This document shows, in pieces, positions 31,173 through 39,026 of a stretch of 64,000 nt of DNA. Each line of letters begins with the position of its first letter. Position 1 is the stretch's first letter. Source of the DNA: Streptomyces sp. D2-8 (GTDB lineage Bacteria; Actinomycetota; Actinomycetes; Streptomycetales; Streptomycetaceae); NCBI RefSeq assembly GCF_023184515.1, contig NZ_JAAHBP010000010.1, positions 1 to 64,000 on the forward strand, read 5' to 3'. The notes below the pieces were generated by a model that had not been told where the DNA came from, did no database searches, and worked only from the letters and a program-made list of their open reading frames with translations. The position numbers and the translations under genes are program-made.

Positions 31173-31918
31173 GGCGGCCGGCCGCCGCCGTGCTGTGCGC
31201 GGCCCTGCTGGCCGGCTGCGCCGGGCCCGCGGGGGAGCGGCCGGGCCACGCCGACGGCCGGGCGCAGGACCCCGCTCGCGCGGTGAGCGACAGCCGCCAC
31301 CTGCCCCCCGTCGTCGACCACGTCCCCACCCGCGACCCGGTCGTCTTCCTCACCTACGACGACGGCGCCGAACGCGACCCCCGCTTCGTCGGCCTCGTGC
31401 GCGACCGGCGGCTCCCGGTCAGCATGTTCCTCACCGACAGCGTCGTGGGACCCGGCTACGGCCACTTCGCCCGGCTGCGCGCGGTCGGCGCGTCCATCCA
31501 GAACCACACCCTCGACCACCCCGCCCTGCGCGGTCTGCCCTATGCCGGCCAGCGCGCCGAGATCTGCGGCCAGCAGCACAAACTCCGCTCCCGCTTCGGC
31601 ATCACCCCCCGCCTCTTCCGCCCGCCCTACGGCACCTACGACCGGGTGACCCTGCGCGCCGCCGCCGACTGCGGCATCACCGCGGTCGTCCTGTGGCGCG
31701 CGTCCCTGAACGCCGACGGGGAACTGACGTACACCCGGGGCGGACCCGGCCTGCGGGCGGGCGACATCGTCTCGGTGCCGTCGGGCGAGACGGTGTCCCC
31801 GAGCCTGACGGAACGGACGGTCCGGCTGCTGCGCGAGATCGAGCGGAGAGGGCTGCGGGTGGGGCGGCTGGAGGACTACCTGGAGAAGACACCCGGCCGA
31901 CGCGCCGCCGGCAATTAG
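31169..31918 (+). CDS. NodB-domain lipoprotein, second copy, motif 5 histidine missing
   Basis: The 249-residue product has a clear lipobox LLAGC (Cys17). It is a paralogue of the preceding protein: VVFLTYDDGAERD (motif 1), NHTLDHPA (motif 2) and RPPYGTYDRVTLRAAADCG (motif 3) are kept. At motif 5 the first copy has VLTHF but this one has DIVSVPSGE, so the catalytic histidine is absent. It may be inactive or a binding protein. The GTGA overlap indicates coupled translation. The groES CIRCE element overlaps its stop codon. Confidence 0.88.
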   Translation: MRRPAAAVLCAALLAGCAGPAGERPGHADGRAQDPARAVSDSRHLPPVVDHVPTRDPVVFLTYDDGAERDPRFVGLVRDRRLPVSMFLTDSVVGPGYGHFARLRAVGASIQNHTLDHPALRGLPYAGQRAEICGQQHKLRSRFGITPRLFRPPYGTYDRVTLRAAADCGITAVVLWRASLNADGELTYTRGGPGLRAGDIVSVPSGETVSPSLTERTVRLLREIERRGLRVGRLEDYLEKTPGRRAAGN

Positions 31919-31941
31919 CAGTCCGCTTGACCGAGTGCTAA
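31915..31941. promoter_or_regulatory. CIRCE element 1 (HrcA operator) upstream of groES
   Basis: TTAGCAGTC - 9 bases - GAGTGCTAA, one mismatch from the perfect inverted repeat TTAGCACTC-N9-GAGTGCTAA. It covers the -35 region of the groES promoter and overlaps the stop codon of the preceding gene. Confidence 0.85.
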
Positions 31942-31956
31942 TCGCAGTCATAGTCT
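31927..31956 (+). promoter_or_regulatory. groES-groEL1 promoter
   Basis: TTGACC (31927-31932) and TAGTCT (31951-31956) are 18 bases apart. The -35 lies within CIRCE element 1, so HrcA binding would block RNA polymerase. Confidence 0.65.
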
Positions 31957-31961
31957 CGGCT

Positions 31962-31988
31962 CTGGCACTCCCCCTAGGAGAGTGCCAA
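31962..31988. promoter_or_regulatory. CIRCE element 2 (HrcA operator)
   Basis: CTGGCACTC - 9 bases - GAGTGCCAA, arms complementary in eight of nine positions. It lies just downstream of the predicted transcription start. Confidence 0.85.
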
Positions 31989-32085
31989 CACAGCGACGGG
32001 CAGGTCCGGCACCCGCGACGACGGATCCACCTGGTCGCCACCTCAGACAGTCAACCCCGTGATCTCCGAAGGGGGAGGTCGGATC

Positions 32086-32394
32086 GTGACGACCACCAGC
32101 TCCAAGGTTGCCATCAAGCCGCTCGAGGACCGCATTGTGGTCCAGCCGCTCGACGCCGAGCAGACCACCGCCTCTGGCCTGGTCATCCCGGACACCGCCA
32201 AGGAGAAGCCCCAGGAGGGCGTCGTCCTGGCCGTGGGCCCGGGCCGCTTCGAGGACGGCAACCGTCTTCCGCTCGACGTCTCCGTCGGCGACGTCGTGCT
32301 CTACAGCAAGTACGGCGGCACCGAGGTGAAGTACAACGGCGAGGAGTACCTCGTCCTCTCGGCCCGCGACGTGCTCGCGATCGTCGAGAAGTAA
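32086..32394 (+). CDS. groES: Co-chaperonin GroES
   Basis: GroES caps the GroEL folding chamber. The 102-residue product carries the family pattern VAIKPLEDRIVVQPLDAEQ, the mobile loop TTASGLVIPDTAKEKPQEG, then VVLAVGPGR and VLYSKYGGTEVKYNGEEYL. GTG 32086 has GGGGGAGG nearby and gives the usual 102-residue length; the frame also opens at ATG 32059. Two CIRCE elements upstream place it under HrcA heat-shock repression. groEL1 follows after 116 bases. Confidence 0.97.
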   Translation: MTTTSSKVAIKPLEDRIVVQPLDAEQTTASGLVIPDTAKEKPQEGVVLAVGPGRFEDGNRLPLDVSVGDVVLYSKYGGTEVKYNGEEYLVLSARDVLAIVEK

Positions 32395-32510
32395 TTCACC
32401 CCAAGCACATTGCTTTGAACTGCGCCCCTGGCCCCCGCGATCGCTAAGAAGCCGGGCGCCCGGGGCGCAGTTGCCGTTACCCCAGATTCCGGAAGAGGGC
32501 TCACGCTCCC

Positions 32511-34136
32511 ATGGCGAAGATCCTGAAGTTCGACGAGGACGCCCGTCGCGCCCTCGAGCGCGGCGTCAACAAGCTTGCCGACACGGTCAAGGTGACGATC
32601 GGCCCCAAGGGCCGCAACGTCGTCATCGACAAGAAGTTCGGCGCTCCCACCATCACCAACGACGGTGTGACCATCGCCCGTGAGGTCGAGGTCGAGGACC
32701 CGTACGAGAACCTCGGTGCCCAGCTGGTCAAGGAGGTGGCGACCAAGACCAACGACATCGCGGGTGACGGTACGACCACCGCGACCGTGCTCGCCCAGGC
32801 GCTCGTGCGCGAGGGCCTCAAGAACGTCGCCGCCGGCGCCTCCCCGGCCGCCCTGAAGAAGGGCATCGACGCGGCCGTCGCCGCGGTCTCCGAGGAGCTC
32901 CTCGCGACCGCCCGGCCGATCGACGAGAAGTCCGACATCGCCGCCGTCGCCGGGCTGTCCGCCCAGGACACGCAGGTCGGCGAGCTCATCGCCGAGGCGA
33001 TGGACAAGGTCGGCAAGGACGGTGTCATCACCGTCGAGGAGTCCAACACCTTCGGTCTGGAGCTGGACTTCACCGAGGGCATGGCCTTCGACAAGGGCTA
33101 CCTGTCGCCGTACTTCGTGACGGACCAGGAGCGCATGGAAGCCGTCCTGGACGACCCGTACATCCTCATCACGCAGGGCAAGATCTCCGCCATCGCGGAC
33201 CTGCTGCCGCTGCTGGAGAAGGTCATCCAGTCCAACTCCTCCAAGCCGCTGCTGATCATCGCCGAGGACGTCGAGGGCGAGGCCCTGTCCACCCTCGTCG
33301 TGAACAAGATCCGCGGCACCTTCAACGCCGTCGCGGTGAAGGCCCCCGGCTTCGGCGACCGCCGCAAGGCGATGCTGCAGGACCTGGCGGTCCTCACCGG
33401 CGCCACCGTCGTCTCCGAGGAGGTCGGCCTCAAGCTCGACCAGGTCGGTCTGGACGTCCTCGGCTCGGCCCGCCGCGTCACCGTCACCAAGGACGACACC
33501 ACGGTCGTCGACGGTGCCGGCAACAAGGACGACGTGCAGGGCCGCGTCGCCCAGATCAAGGCCGAGATCGAGTCCACCGACTCCGACTGGGACCGCGAGA
33601 AGCTCCAGGAGCGCCTCGCGAAGCTGGCCGGCGGCGTGTGCGTCATCCGTGTGGGTGCCGCGACCGAGGTCGAGCTCAAGGAGCGCAAGCACCGTCTGGA
33701 GGACGCCATCTCCGCGACCCGCGCCGCGGTCGAGGAGGGCATCGTCTCCGGTGGTGGCTCCGCGCTGGTCCACGCCGTGAAGGTCCTCGAGGGCAACCTC
33801 GGCAAGACCGGCGACGAGGCCACCGGTGTCGCCGTCGTGCGCAAGGCCGCCGTCGAGCCGCTGCGCTGGATCGCCGAGAACGCCGGCCTGGAGGGGTACG
33901 TCATCACCTCCAAGGTCGCCGAGCTCGACAAGGGCCAGGGCTTCAACGCCGCCACCGGCGAGTACGGCGACCTGGTCAAGGCCGGCGTCATCGACCCGGT
34001 CAAGGTCACCCGCTCCGCCCTGGAGAACGCCGCCTCCATCGCCTCCCTCCTCCTCACGACCGAGACCCTGGTCGTCGAGAAGAAGGAAGAGGAGGAGCCG
34101 GCCGCCGGGGGCCACAGCCACGGCCACGCGCACTGA
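32511..34136 (+). CDS. groEL1: Chaperonin GroEL1
   Basis: A 60-kDa chaperonin of 541 residues. Canonical segments include MAKILKFDEDARRALERGVN, VKVTIGPKGRNVV, NDIAGDGTTTATVLAQALV with the catalytic Asp, and GSARRVTVTKDDTTVVDGAG. The C-terminus is KEEEEPAAGGHSHGHAH, a histidine-rich tail that marks actinobacterial GroEL1, in contrast to the Gly-Met-rich tail of GroEL2. RBS: GAAGAGGG before the ATG. It is expressed with groES from the HrcA-controlled promoter and ends at two tandem hairpins. Confidence 0.98.
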   Translation: MAKILKFDEDARRALERGVNKLADTVKVTIGPKGRNVVIDKKFGAPTITNDGVTIAREVEVEDPYENLGAQLVKEVATKTNDIAGDGTTTATVLAQALVREGLKNVAAGASPAALKKGIDAAVAAVSEELLATARPIDEKSDIAAVAGLSAQDTQVGELIAEAMDKVGKDGVITVEESNTFGLELDFTEGMAFDKGYLSPYFVTDQERMEAVLDDPYILITQGKISAIADLLPLLEKVIQSNSSKPLLIIAEDVEGEALSTLVVNKIRGTFNAVAVKAPGFGDRRKAMLQDLAVLTGATVVSEEVGLKLDQVGLDVLGSARRVTVTKDDTTVVDGAGNKDDVQGRVAQIKAEIESTDSDWDREKLQERLAKLAGGVCVIRVGAATEVELKERKHRLEDAISATRAAVEEGIVSGGGSALVHAVKVLEGNLGKTGDEATGVAVVRKAAVEPLRWIAENAGLEGYVITSKVAELDKGQGFNAATGEYGDLVKAGVIDPVKVTRSALENAASIASLLLTTETLVVEKKEEEEPAAGGHSHGHAH

Positions 34137-34150
34137 CGCATGACGGCTGA

Positions 34151-34223
34151 GGGCTGACGACGTCAGCCCGCCCGAGCCCGAGCGAAGGCCCGGCACCCCG
34201 GAGACGGGGTTGCCGGGCCTTCG
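34151..34223 (+). terminator. Tandem hairpins after groEL1
   Basis: The first is GGGCTGAC - GAC - GTCAGCCC (34151-34169). The second is much longer (34183-34223): an 18-pair stem, CGAAGGCCCGGCACCCCG with its complement, one bulged T and a GAGA loop. No T run follows, as is usual in Streptomyces. Confidence 0.75.
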
Positions 34224-34310
34224 CCGTGTGCCTTTCTCCGCCGGTCAGGGAACCGCGCCGGGGCCGGCGGTGGTCTACCCGCAGAGCAGGCGGATCACAA
34301 GGGGGCAGGG

Positions 34311-35375
34311 ATGAACCAGGTGCTCTACGGGGAACGGTCCCGCAACCCGCTGGCGCGGACGGTGCGGCTCACCGAGGACGGACTGCGCAGGGGCGGCAGG
34401 ACGACCCCGCTGGACGAACTGAACCTCGCCGCCATGGCAGAAGCGTTCCTGCGGGGCTGCTGGCTCGGCGGCGGGGGCACCGAACGCCCCCTGGGGATGC
34501 TGCCCCAGGGCCCCGGCGTCGTCCCGGTCACCCGCGTGACCGGCACCACCACCCCCCTGAAGGCCCGTCAGGCCGCCGACTTCGCCCGCGCGCTGGGCGA
34601 ACTGGCGGTGCGCAGGTGCGGCGGGCCGGAGCACGTGGCCGACCTCGCCGCACGGGCGCAGGCGGAGGGCGTACCGCTGTGGATCGCGCGCCGCCACGCG
34701 CCCGGCCCCGCCGGACGGGTGACCGTCGCCGTGGACCGGCGCTCGGTACGCGTGGACGTCTGGGGCCCGCACGCCCCCGCCGTGCGCCTGTGGGCACCGT
34801 ACGGTTACCGCCCCGACAGCGCCGACCGGGCCAACGGCTTGGTCATGTACGTCGGCGACCTCACCGCCCGGCTCGAACTGCGCAAGAAGGTGCGCAAGTC
34901 CAAGAGCAAGGTCGAGATCCGCCTGCCGGACCGGCTCTGGACCCTGCGCCGCGAGGACGCCGAGAGTTCGTGGCTGATGCGCGACGACCAGCGGGTCGCG
35001 CTGCTGACCCGCCCCTCGCGGTGGCCCGGCCCCCCGCCCGGCTCGGTGCTGCTGCCGCTGGCCGACGTGCACCACGAGAGCCCCGACCCCCTGGACGCCG
35101 TCATGGCCCACGCGGTCGCGGTGTCCTTCGGCCTCGGCGACACGACGGGCCTGGCCAGGTTCCGCGCCGTGAAGCGCCGCCGGGACACGGACGAGGACAC
35201 CTGGGACCACCCCTGGTTCAGCAACCTCGGCAGGGACCGCGACGACAACGAACCCGGCGGCGGCGACGGCTGGGGCAGCGACGGCGGGGACGGGGGCGAC
35301 GGGGGCGGGGGTGGCAGTGACGGCGGCGGCGGTGGGGACGGAGGAGGCGGAGGGGGCGGTGGCGGAGGCGACTAG
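34311..35375 (+). CDS. Unknown protein with Gly/Asp-rich C-terminal tail
   Basis: I do not recognise this family. The 354-residue product has no signal peptide or membrane helix. The first 300 residues are a mixed fold with MNQVLYGERSRNPLARTVRL, VTRVTGTTTPLKARQAADFARAL, RVTVAVDRRSVRVDVWGPHAP and LPLADVHHESPDPLDAVMAHAV. From about residue 315 the tail is almost only glycine and aspartate with a few Ser, about 40 residues long. GGGGGCAGGG precedes the ATG. It is followed by a convergent lipoprotein gene. The tail suggests a linker or low-complexity region, not an enzyme feature. Confidence 0.75.
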   Translation: MNQVLYGERSRNPLARTVRLTEDGLRRGGRTTPLDELNLAAMAEAFLRGCWLGGGGTERPLGMLPQGPGVVPVTRVTGTTTPLKARQAADFARALGELAVRRCGGPEHVADLAARAQAEGVPLWIARRHAPGPAGRVTVAVDRRSVRVDVWGPHAPAVRLWAPYGYRPDSADRANGLVMYVGDLTARLELRKKVRKSKSKVEIRLPDRLWTLRREDAESSWLMRDDQRVALLTRPSRWPGPPPGSVLLPLADVHHESPDPLDAVMAHAVAVSFGLGDTTGLARFRAVKRRRDTDEDTWDHPWFSNLGRDRDDNEPGGGDGWGSDGGDGGDGGGGGSDGGGGGDGGGGGGGGGGD

Positions 35376-35418
35376 CCGTCCGGCGGCGGCACCCTTCACG
35401 TCTCCTGACACCTGCGGC

Positions 35419-35886
35419 TCACCAAGATTTGCTGCGGTCGAACTCCGTGATGTTGATCTTCACGCCCGAAGTCTTGAGCGTGGTGGGGGACTCACCCGCC
35501 GCCGTCTGCCCCGGCTGTACGTCGGTGGCGAGCTCGGTGGAGTTGTAGAGCCGTTTGCCGTCCGGGGCCACGGCTTCCCACTCCCAGGTGTAGTCCGACT
35601 TCTCCGAACTCCGGTTCCGGATCGTCCAGGTGACCCAGATGTTCTCGAACCCAGCCTGCGAGCGGTCGTCGATCTCGAAGCTGACGAGGTCGTCGCGTTC
35701 GCTGCCCGCGGCCTCCGACCGTCCGCCCTGCGGCTCCTCGCCCTGCCCTTCGGCCTTCTCCGTGGTCGGGGTGCTCTTGTCCGGGACAGGAGCGGAGCTG
35801 TCGTCCTCGGCTGCACAACCGGCGACGACGAGTCCGCCCACCATGACCACTGCCACACAGGCGGCCACAACACCGGGTCTTCTCAT
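35419..35886 (-). CDS. Small lipoprotein with Ig-like C-terminal domain
   Basis: The 155-residue product has a lipoprotein signal (MRRPGVVAACVAVVMVGGLV, lipobox VVAGC, Cys about 24), a Ser/Pro/Glu/Gln-rich acidic linker, and a C-terminal domain of about 80 residues with a beta-sandwich pattern: FENIWVTWTIRNRSSEKSDY, TWEWEAVAPDGKRLY, VKINITEFDRSKSW. It is exported and membrane-tethered. AAGGGCAGG lies just before the ATG. Function unknown; similar beta-rich lipoproteins are common in Streptomyces accessory regions. Confidence 0.8.
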   Translation of the reverse strand: MRRPGVVAACVAVVMVGGLVVAGCAAEDDSSAPVPDKSTPTTEKAEGQGEEPQGGRSEAAGSERDDLVSFEIDDRSQAGFENIWVTWTIRNRSSEKSDYTWEWEAVAPDGKRLYNSTELATDVQPGQTAAGESPTTLKTSGVKINITEFDRSKSW

Positions 35887-35959
35887 AGCCTGCCCTTCGA
35901 CGATTTATGACATGTATAGACCCTTCTGGTGCGACATGCGCGTTGACGGTTGACGGGTG

Positions 35960-36130
35960 CCAGCAGGGAGGACGGAGGGCAGGCGCCTCGGCGGCCCCGT
36001 CGGCGTCCCCCAGCCGCGCGGCGAGCGTGGCCTCCGCAAGCCGCACGGGCAGTGCCTCCGCGAACTTCAGACCTCGCACGGCGTGCGGGTCCACGTCCGG
36101 CAGCGTCAGGCCCGTAGCGGCGTCCGCCAC
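35960..36130 (-). pseudogene. Coding-like fragment of unknown origin
   Basis: A minus-strand stretch reads TGLTLPDVDPHAVRGLKFAE, then ALPVRLAEATLAARLGDADG. It is too protein-like for chance and has no full gene around it: a TGA closes the frame upstream. It resembles a segment of a DEAD/DEAH-type helicase C-terminus, but that is from memory and unchecked. The rest of 35887-36455 holds no clear gene, apart from the possible small membrane ORF listed next. Confidence 0.25.
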
Positions 36131-36153
36131 CGCCGTTCGCCACGACTGCGGCG

Positions 36154-36489
36154 ATGGTCACTCTCGTGATCGCCTGGGCCTTCCTGCGCTCGGCACACCC
36201 GTTCGCAGGGACGCTCCAACTGCTCATCGCGACCGTCGCACTGATTGCCACGCTCACCGTGTGGGCACGAGGAGTACGAGCGCGCGCATCCGCCTCCGCC
36301 GCCGCCGTGTCCGACGAAGGCCGGGGTTCTGTGCGCCCCATCGGACTCTGTGGCCAACCACTAGGAACCAGGGCCGGTGCCCGGAACGCGACCCGTTGGC
36401 GGACCGAGCGGCATGGACGCCCATGCCGGGCACTGACCGGAGAACGGGCGGCCGACTACTGGGGCGCAACGCCCAGGTCGCGCACGTAG
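36154..36489 (+). CDS. Possible small membrane protein
   Basis: The 111-residue frame begins MVTLVIAWAFLRSAHPFAGT and has two hydrophobic stretches in its first 50 residues (VTLVIAWAFL; LQLLIATVALIATLTVW) followed by an Arg/Ala-rich, unstructured rest with no family resemblance. There is no clear ribosome binding site. The end overlaps the convergent GNAT gene. Only the first 50 residues look real, so this could be the remnant of a longer gene. Confidence 0.25.
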   Translation: MVTLVIAWAFLRSAHPFAGTLQLLIATVALIATLTVWARGVRARASASAAAVSDEGRGSVRPIGLCGQPLGTRAGARNATRWRTERHGRPCRALTGERAADYWGATPRSRT

Positions 36490-37022
36490 ATGTCCCAGCA
36501 GGGCGGTGTGATGCCGGCCAGTGGGCCCTTTCTGCCGACGTTCGTCCACCCCCTGTGCCGGTAGAGGCGCTGCGTTGCGAGGGCGGTGGGCTGCACCGAC
36601 AGGATCGCGCGCTGCTCCGCGCGGTCGCGCAGAAGCTCCTCCAACAGGCGCCGGCCCGTGTTGCGGCCACGCCGCTCGGGGAGGGCCGCCAGGCTGATGA
36701 CGGCGCAGGTGCGGCCCGGCCATTCCCGTACCAGACCGGCGGGGAGCGGCCGGGTGAAGTCGCCCCACCAGCCGTGGTCGGCGGGGAGCGGATGACCGTA
36801 GGCGTATCCGAGGAGGCGGTCCCGCTGCCGGGCCACCACCAGCCGGAAACCTGCGACCGCCATCAGGCCCCGGAGTTCCTCCTCGTGTGCGGGGGACATC
36901 TCCGGGACCCAGGCGAACGGCTCGGCGGAGAAGACGCGGTCGTGCACTGCGCAGATCCGGCGGAACCAGTCGGCGGCCGGCTCCCTCCCGCCGCCCTCGA
37001 CCTCACCGGGCTCGACCACCAC
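36456..37022 (-). CDS. GNAT-family N-acetyltransferase
   Basis: The 188-residue product begins at GTG 37022, with GGGGAGGAG about eight bases upstream. It has a GNAT fold: WFRRICAVHDRVFSAEPFAW, LVVARQRDRLLGYAYGHPLP, CAVISLAALPERRGRNTGRRLLEELL (the acetyl-CoA loop is RRGRNTGRRLL) and ILSVQPTALATQRLYRHRGW. Substrate unknown. The frame is open far upstream, but that part is Arg-rich and not protein-like. It is convergent with the possible small gene at 36154. Confidence 0.8.
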   Translation of the reverse strand: MVVEPGEVEGGGREPAADWFRRICAVHDRVFSAEPFAWVPEMSPAHEEELRGLMAVAGFRLVVARQRDRLLGYAYGHPLPADHGWWGDFTRPLPAGLVREWPGRTCAVISLAALPERRGRNTGRRLLEELLRDRAEQRAILSVQPTALATQRLYRHRGWTNVGRKGPLAGITPPCWDIYVRDLGVAPQ

Positions 37023-37337
37023 CGCCGTGCTCCTCCCCGTTCCCCGAGGCCGTGACGTCCTCCGCCTGCCTCCGCGGGACTTCGGACAGCGCGTCGCCGA
37101 GCTCCTCGTACAGGGCCGCGGCCTGCGTCCAGGAACTTCGCGGGCGTCCGGCTCGCCGCGCGCCGCGGACACGTCGCAGACGCTTGAGCGTCGACGCCTC
37201 GCTGCGCCGGTCGTCCGGTCGGCGCCGACTTTGCACAGGGGTGCACCACGACCTGGAGATGGAACGCCACACACCGAATCCCCGGCATGCGCGCACCATC
37301 GCCGGCCGTATCGGCGGATGGAAGAAGCGCCGCGAGG
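37023..37337. other. Non-coding or decayed stretch between GNAT and cyclase genes
   Basis: No intact gene. On the minus strand one frame contains WTQAAALYEELGDALSEVPR, which looks like the end of a helical protein but has no start, no recognisable family and leads into Arg/Gly-rich shadow. I read it as a relic or chance. Confidence 0.4.
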
Positions 37338-38045
37338 TCAGAGCTCCGTAGGCTCCAGCGCCCCGAGCTGCTGCATCAGCCCCAGCCGGTCGTACTGCCA
37401 CCAGCCCTCGGCGATCTTCCCGTCCGGCGTGCAGCGGTGGACGGTCGTCCCGGTCATGGTGACGTCCTGCCCGGTCGGCGGGATCCCGAGGAAGTCGCCG
37501 GTGTGGCGCCCGTGGAAGGTCCACCGGGTGCACACCCGGTCGCCCTGTGCCATCTGGTCATCGATCGTGAACGAGAAGTCGAACCCGCCCCGCCACACCT
37601 CCACCTCGCGCCGGACCGCGTCCAGGCCGATGAGGTCCTGCACATTGGCGGGATCGTGGTCGTGGTAGTCCTCGATGAACACGTCGTTCATCGGCGGCGC
37701 GTGCCCCTGGCCGGGCGCGAGCTCGAAGAACCTGCGCGCGGTGGCGGCGTACAGCTGCTCGTCCCGCACCACGTCCAGGTCCGTGAAGGTCGGCGTCTCG
37801 TCGCAGAGCGCCACCATGTCCTGGAAGATCCGGTCGGTCTCCGGCAGCCCGGAGTTCCGCATCGCCTCCTCGTACGACGGGAACTCCACGATCTCCACGA
37901 TGTGGGAGGCGTCGGCCCGGTCCTTCGCCACCACACTGTGCGACGCGGTCCGTTTCCCCTTGGTCTGCTCGACCCACCGGTCCATCAGCCGGTTCATCTC
38001 GTCGAGCCGGCTGGTCCTGCATTCGATGAGCTGTACGAAGGTCAT
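37338..38045 (-). CDS. SnoaL-like ester cyclase fused to an N-terminal ferredoxin-like domain
   Basis: The 235-residue product has two parts. Residues about 1-95 (MTFVQLIECRTSRLDEMNRL, then IVEIVEFPSYEEAMRNSGLP) resemble the dimeric alpha-beta barrel of antibiotic-monooxygenase type proteins. Residues about 100-230 are a SnoaL-like domain (LYAATARRFFELAPGQGHA, VWRGGFDFSFTIDDQMAQGDRVCTRWTFHGRHTGDFLGIPPTG, GKIAEGWWQYDRLGLMQQLGA). GGAGGCGAGG precedes the ATG. Lone SnoaL-like proteins are often stress or detoxification enzymes; there is no polyketide cluster here. Confidence 0.85.
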   Translation of the reverse strand: MTFVQLIECRTSRLDEMNRLMDRWVEQTKGKRTASHSVVAKDRADASHIVEIVEFPSYEEAMRNSGLPETDRIFQDMVALCDETPTFTDLDVVRDEQLYAATARRFFELAPGQGHAPPMNDVFIEDYHDHDPANVQDLIGLDAVRREVEVWRGGFDFSFTIDDQMAQGDRVCTRWTFHGRHTGDFLGIPPTGQDVTMTGTTVHRCTPDGKIAEGWWQYDRLGLMQQLGALEPTEL

Positions 38046-38158
38046 GGCCTCGCCTCCGGCCCCCCTGGGTCCGGCTGAACAGCTTCATTGTCCCAAGAGG
38101 CCGGCCCGGATGCCTCCCGGCTGGGAAGGGAGGAGCCGCCCGGGCCGACCGCGTGCGC

Positions 38159-38932
38159 CTACTGCGGCCCGTACTTCCGGCCCGTCCTGGACGACACCGC
38201 CCCGAGCATCCCCCGCGGCACCAGCTTCGCCGCCCCCATCAGCGCCTTGTAGCGCGGGTCCGGAATGGACAGCGTCTTGCCGCGCGCCAGATCGTGCAGC
38301 GCGGCCGCCACCAGCTTGTCCGCGTCGAGCCACATCCAGCCCGGGATGTTGTCGGTGCCCATTCCGGCCCGGTCGTGGAACTCGGTGCGCACGAACCCCG
38401 GGCAGAGCGCCATCAGCCGTACGCCGCTGCCCGCCAGGTCGCGCGCCGCTCCCTGCGTGAACTGCACGACCCAGGCCTTGGAGGCGCCGTAGGTGCCCCG
38501 GGGCACGAAGGCGGCCACCGACGCGACGTTGACGACGCCGCCGCGGCCGCGCTCGCGCATCGCCTCGGCCGCCGCCGACGTCAGCCGCAGCACCGCTTCG
38601 CAGTGCACCTTCAGCATCCGCAGCTCGTCGGCCATGGAGACGTCGAGATAGCGGCCCTTGTTGCCGAACCCGGCGTTGTTGATCAGCAGGTCGACGGGGT
38701 TCTTGCGGTCGCCGAGGCGCCCGGCCACCGCCTCGATGCCCTTGTCCTCGGCCAGGTCCGCCGTCAGCACCTCCGCCTCGATGCCGTGCCGGTCGTGCAG
38801 CTCGGTCGCCTGTTCCCGAAGCCGCTTGGTGTCGCGGGCCACCAGCACCAGGTTGTGCCCGTCCGCCGCCAGTCGCCGCGCGAACGCGGCCCCGATGCCT
38901 GCCGTCGATCCCGTAATCAGAGCCGTTGTCAT
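38159..38932 (-). CDS. Short-chain dehydrogenase/reductase
   Basis: The 257-residue product is a classical SDR: MTTALITGSTAGIGAAFARR (glycine-rich NAD(P) loop TGSTAGIG), VDLLINNAGFG, GGVVNVASVAAF with catalytic Ser region, and GTYGASKAWVVQF with the Tyr-x-x-x-Lys pair. GIRLMALCPGFVRTEFH-like text follows the active site. It looks leaderless: TAACCT lies six bases before the ATG. Substrate unknown. It is convergent with nothing and lies beside the MOSC pseudogene. Confidence 0.9.
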   Translation of the reverse strand: MTTALITGSTAGIGAAFARRLAADGHNLVLVARDTKRLREQATELHDRHGIEAEVLTADLAEDKGIEAVAGRLGDRKNPVDLLINNAGFGNKGRYLDVSMADELRMLKVHCEAVLRLTSAAAEAMRERGRGGVVNVASVAAFVPRGTYGASKAWVVQFTQGAARDLAGSGVRLMALCPGFVRTEFHDRAGMGTDNIPGWMWLDADKLVAAALHDLARGKTLSIPDPRYKALMGAAKLVPRGMLGAVSSRTGRKYGPQ

Positions 38933-38938
38933 GGCAGA

Positions 38939-38944
38939 AGGTTA
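38939..38944 (-). promoter_or_regulatory. -10 hexamer TAACCT, leaderless start of the SDR gene
   Basis: On the minus strand TAACCT ends six bases before the ATG at 38932. There is no ribosome binding site. Confidence 0.5.
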
Positions 38945-39026
38945 GTGACCCGGACCGCATGCGTCCGCTTCCCCGTGGGGCCGTCCGTGGTGAAGGGTCC
39001 GTGGAGACGGGCGTGGTGAGCGGCCG

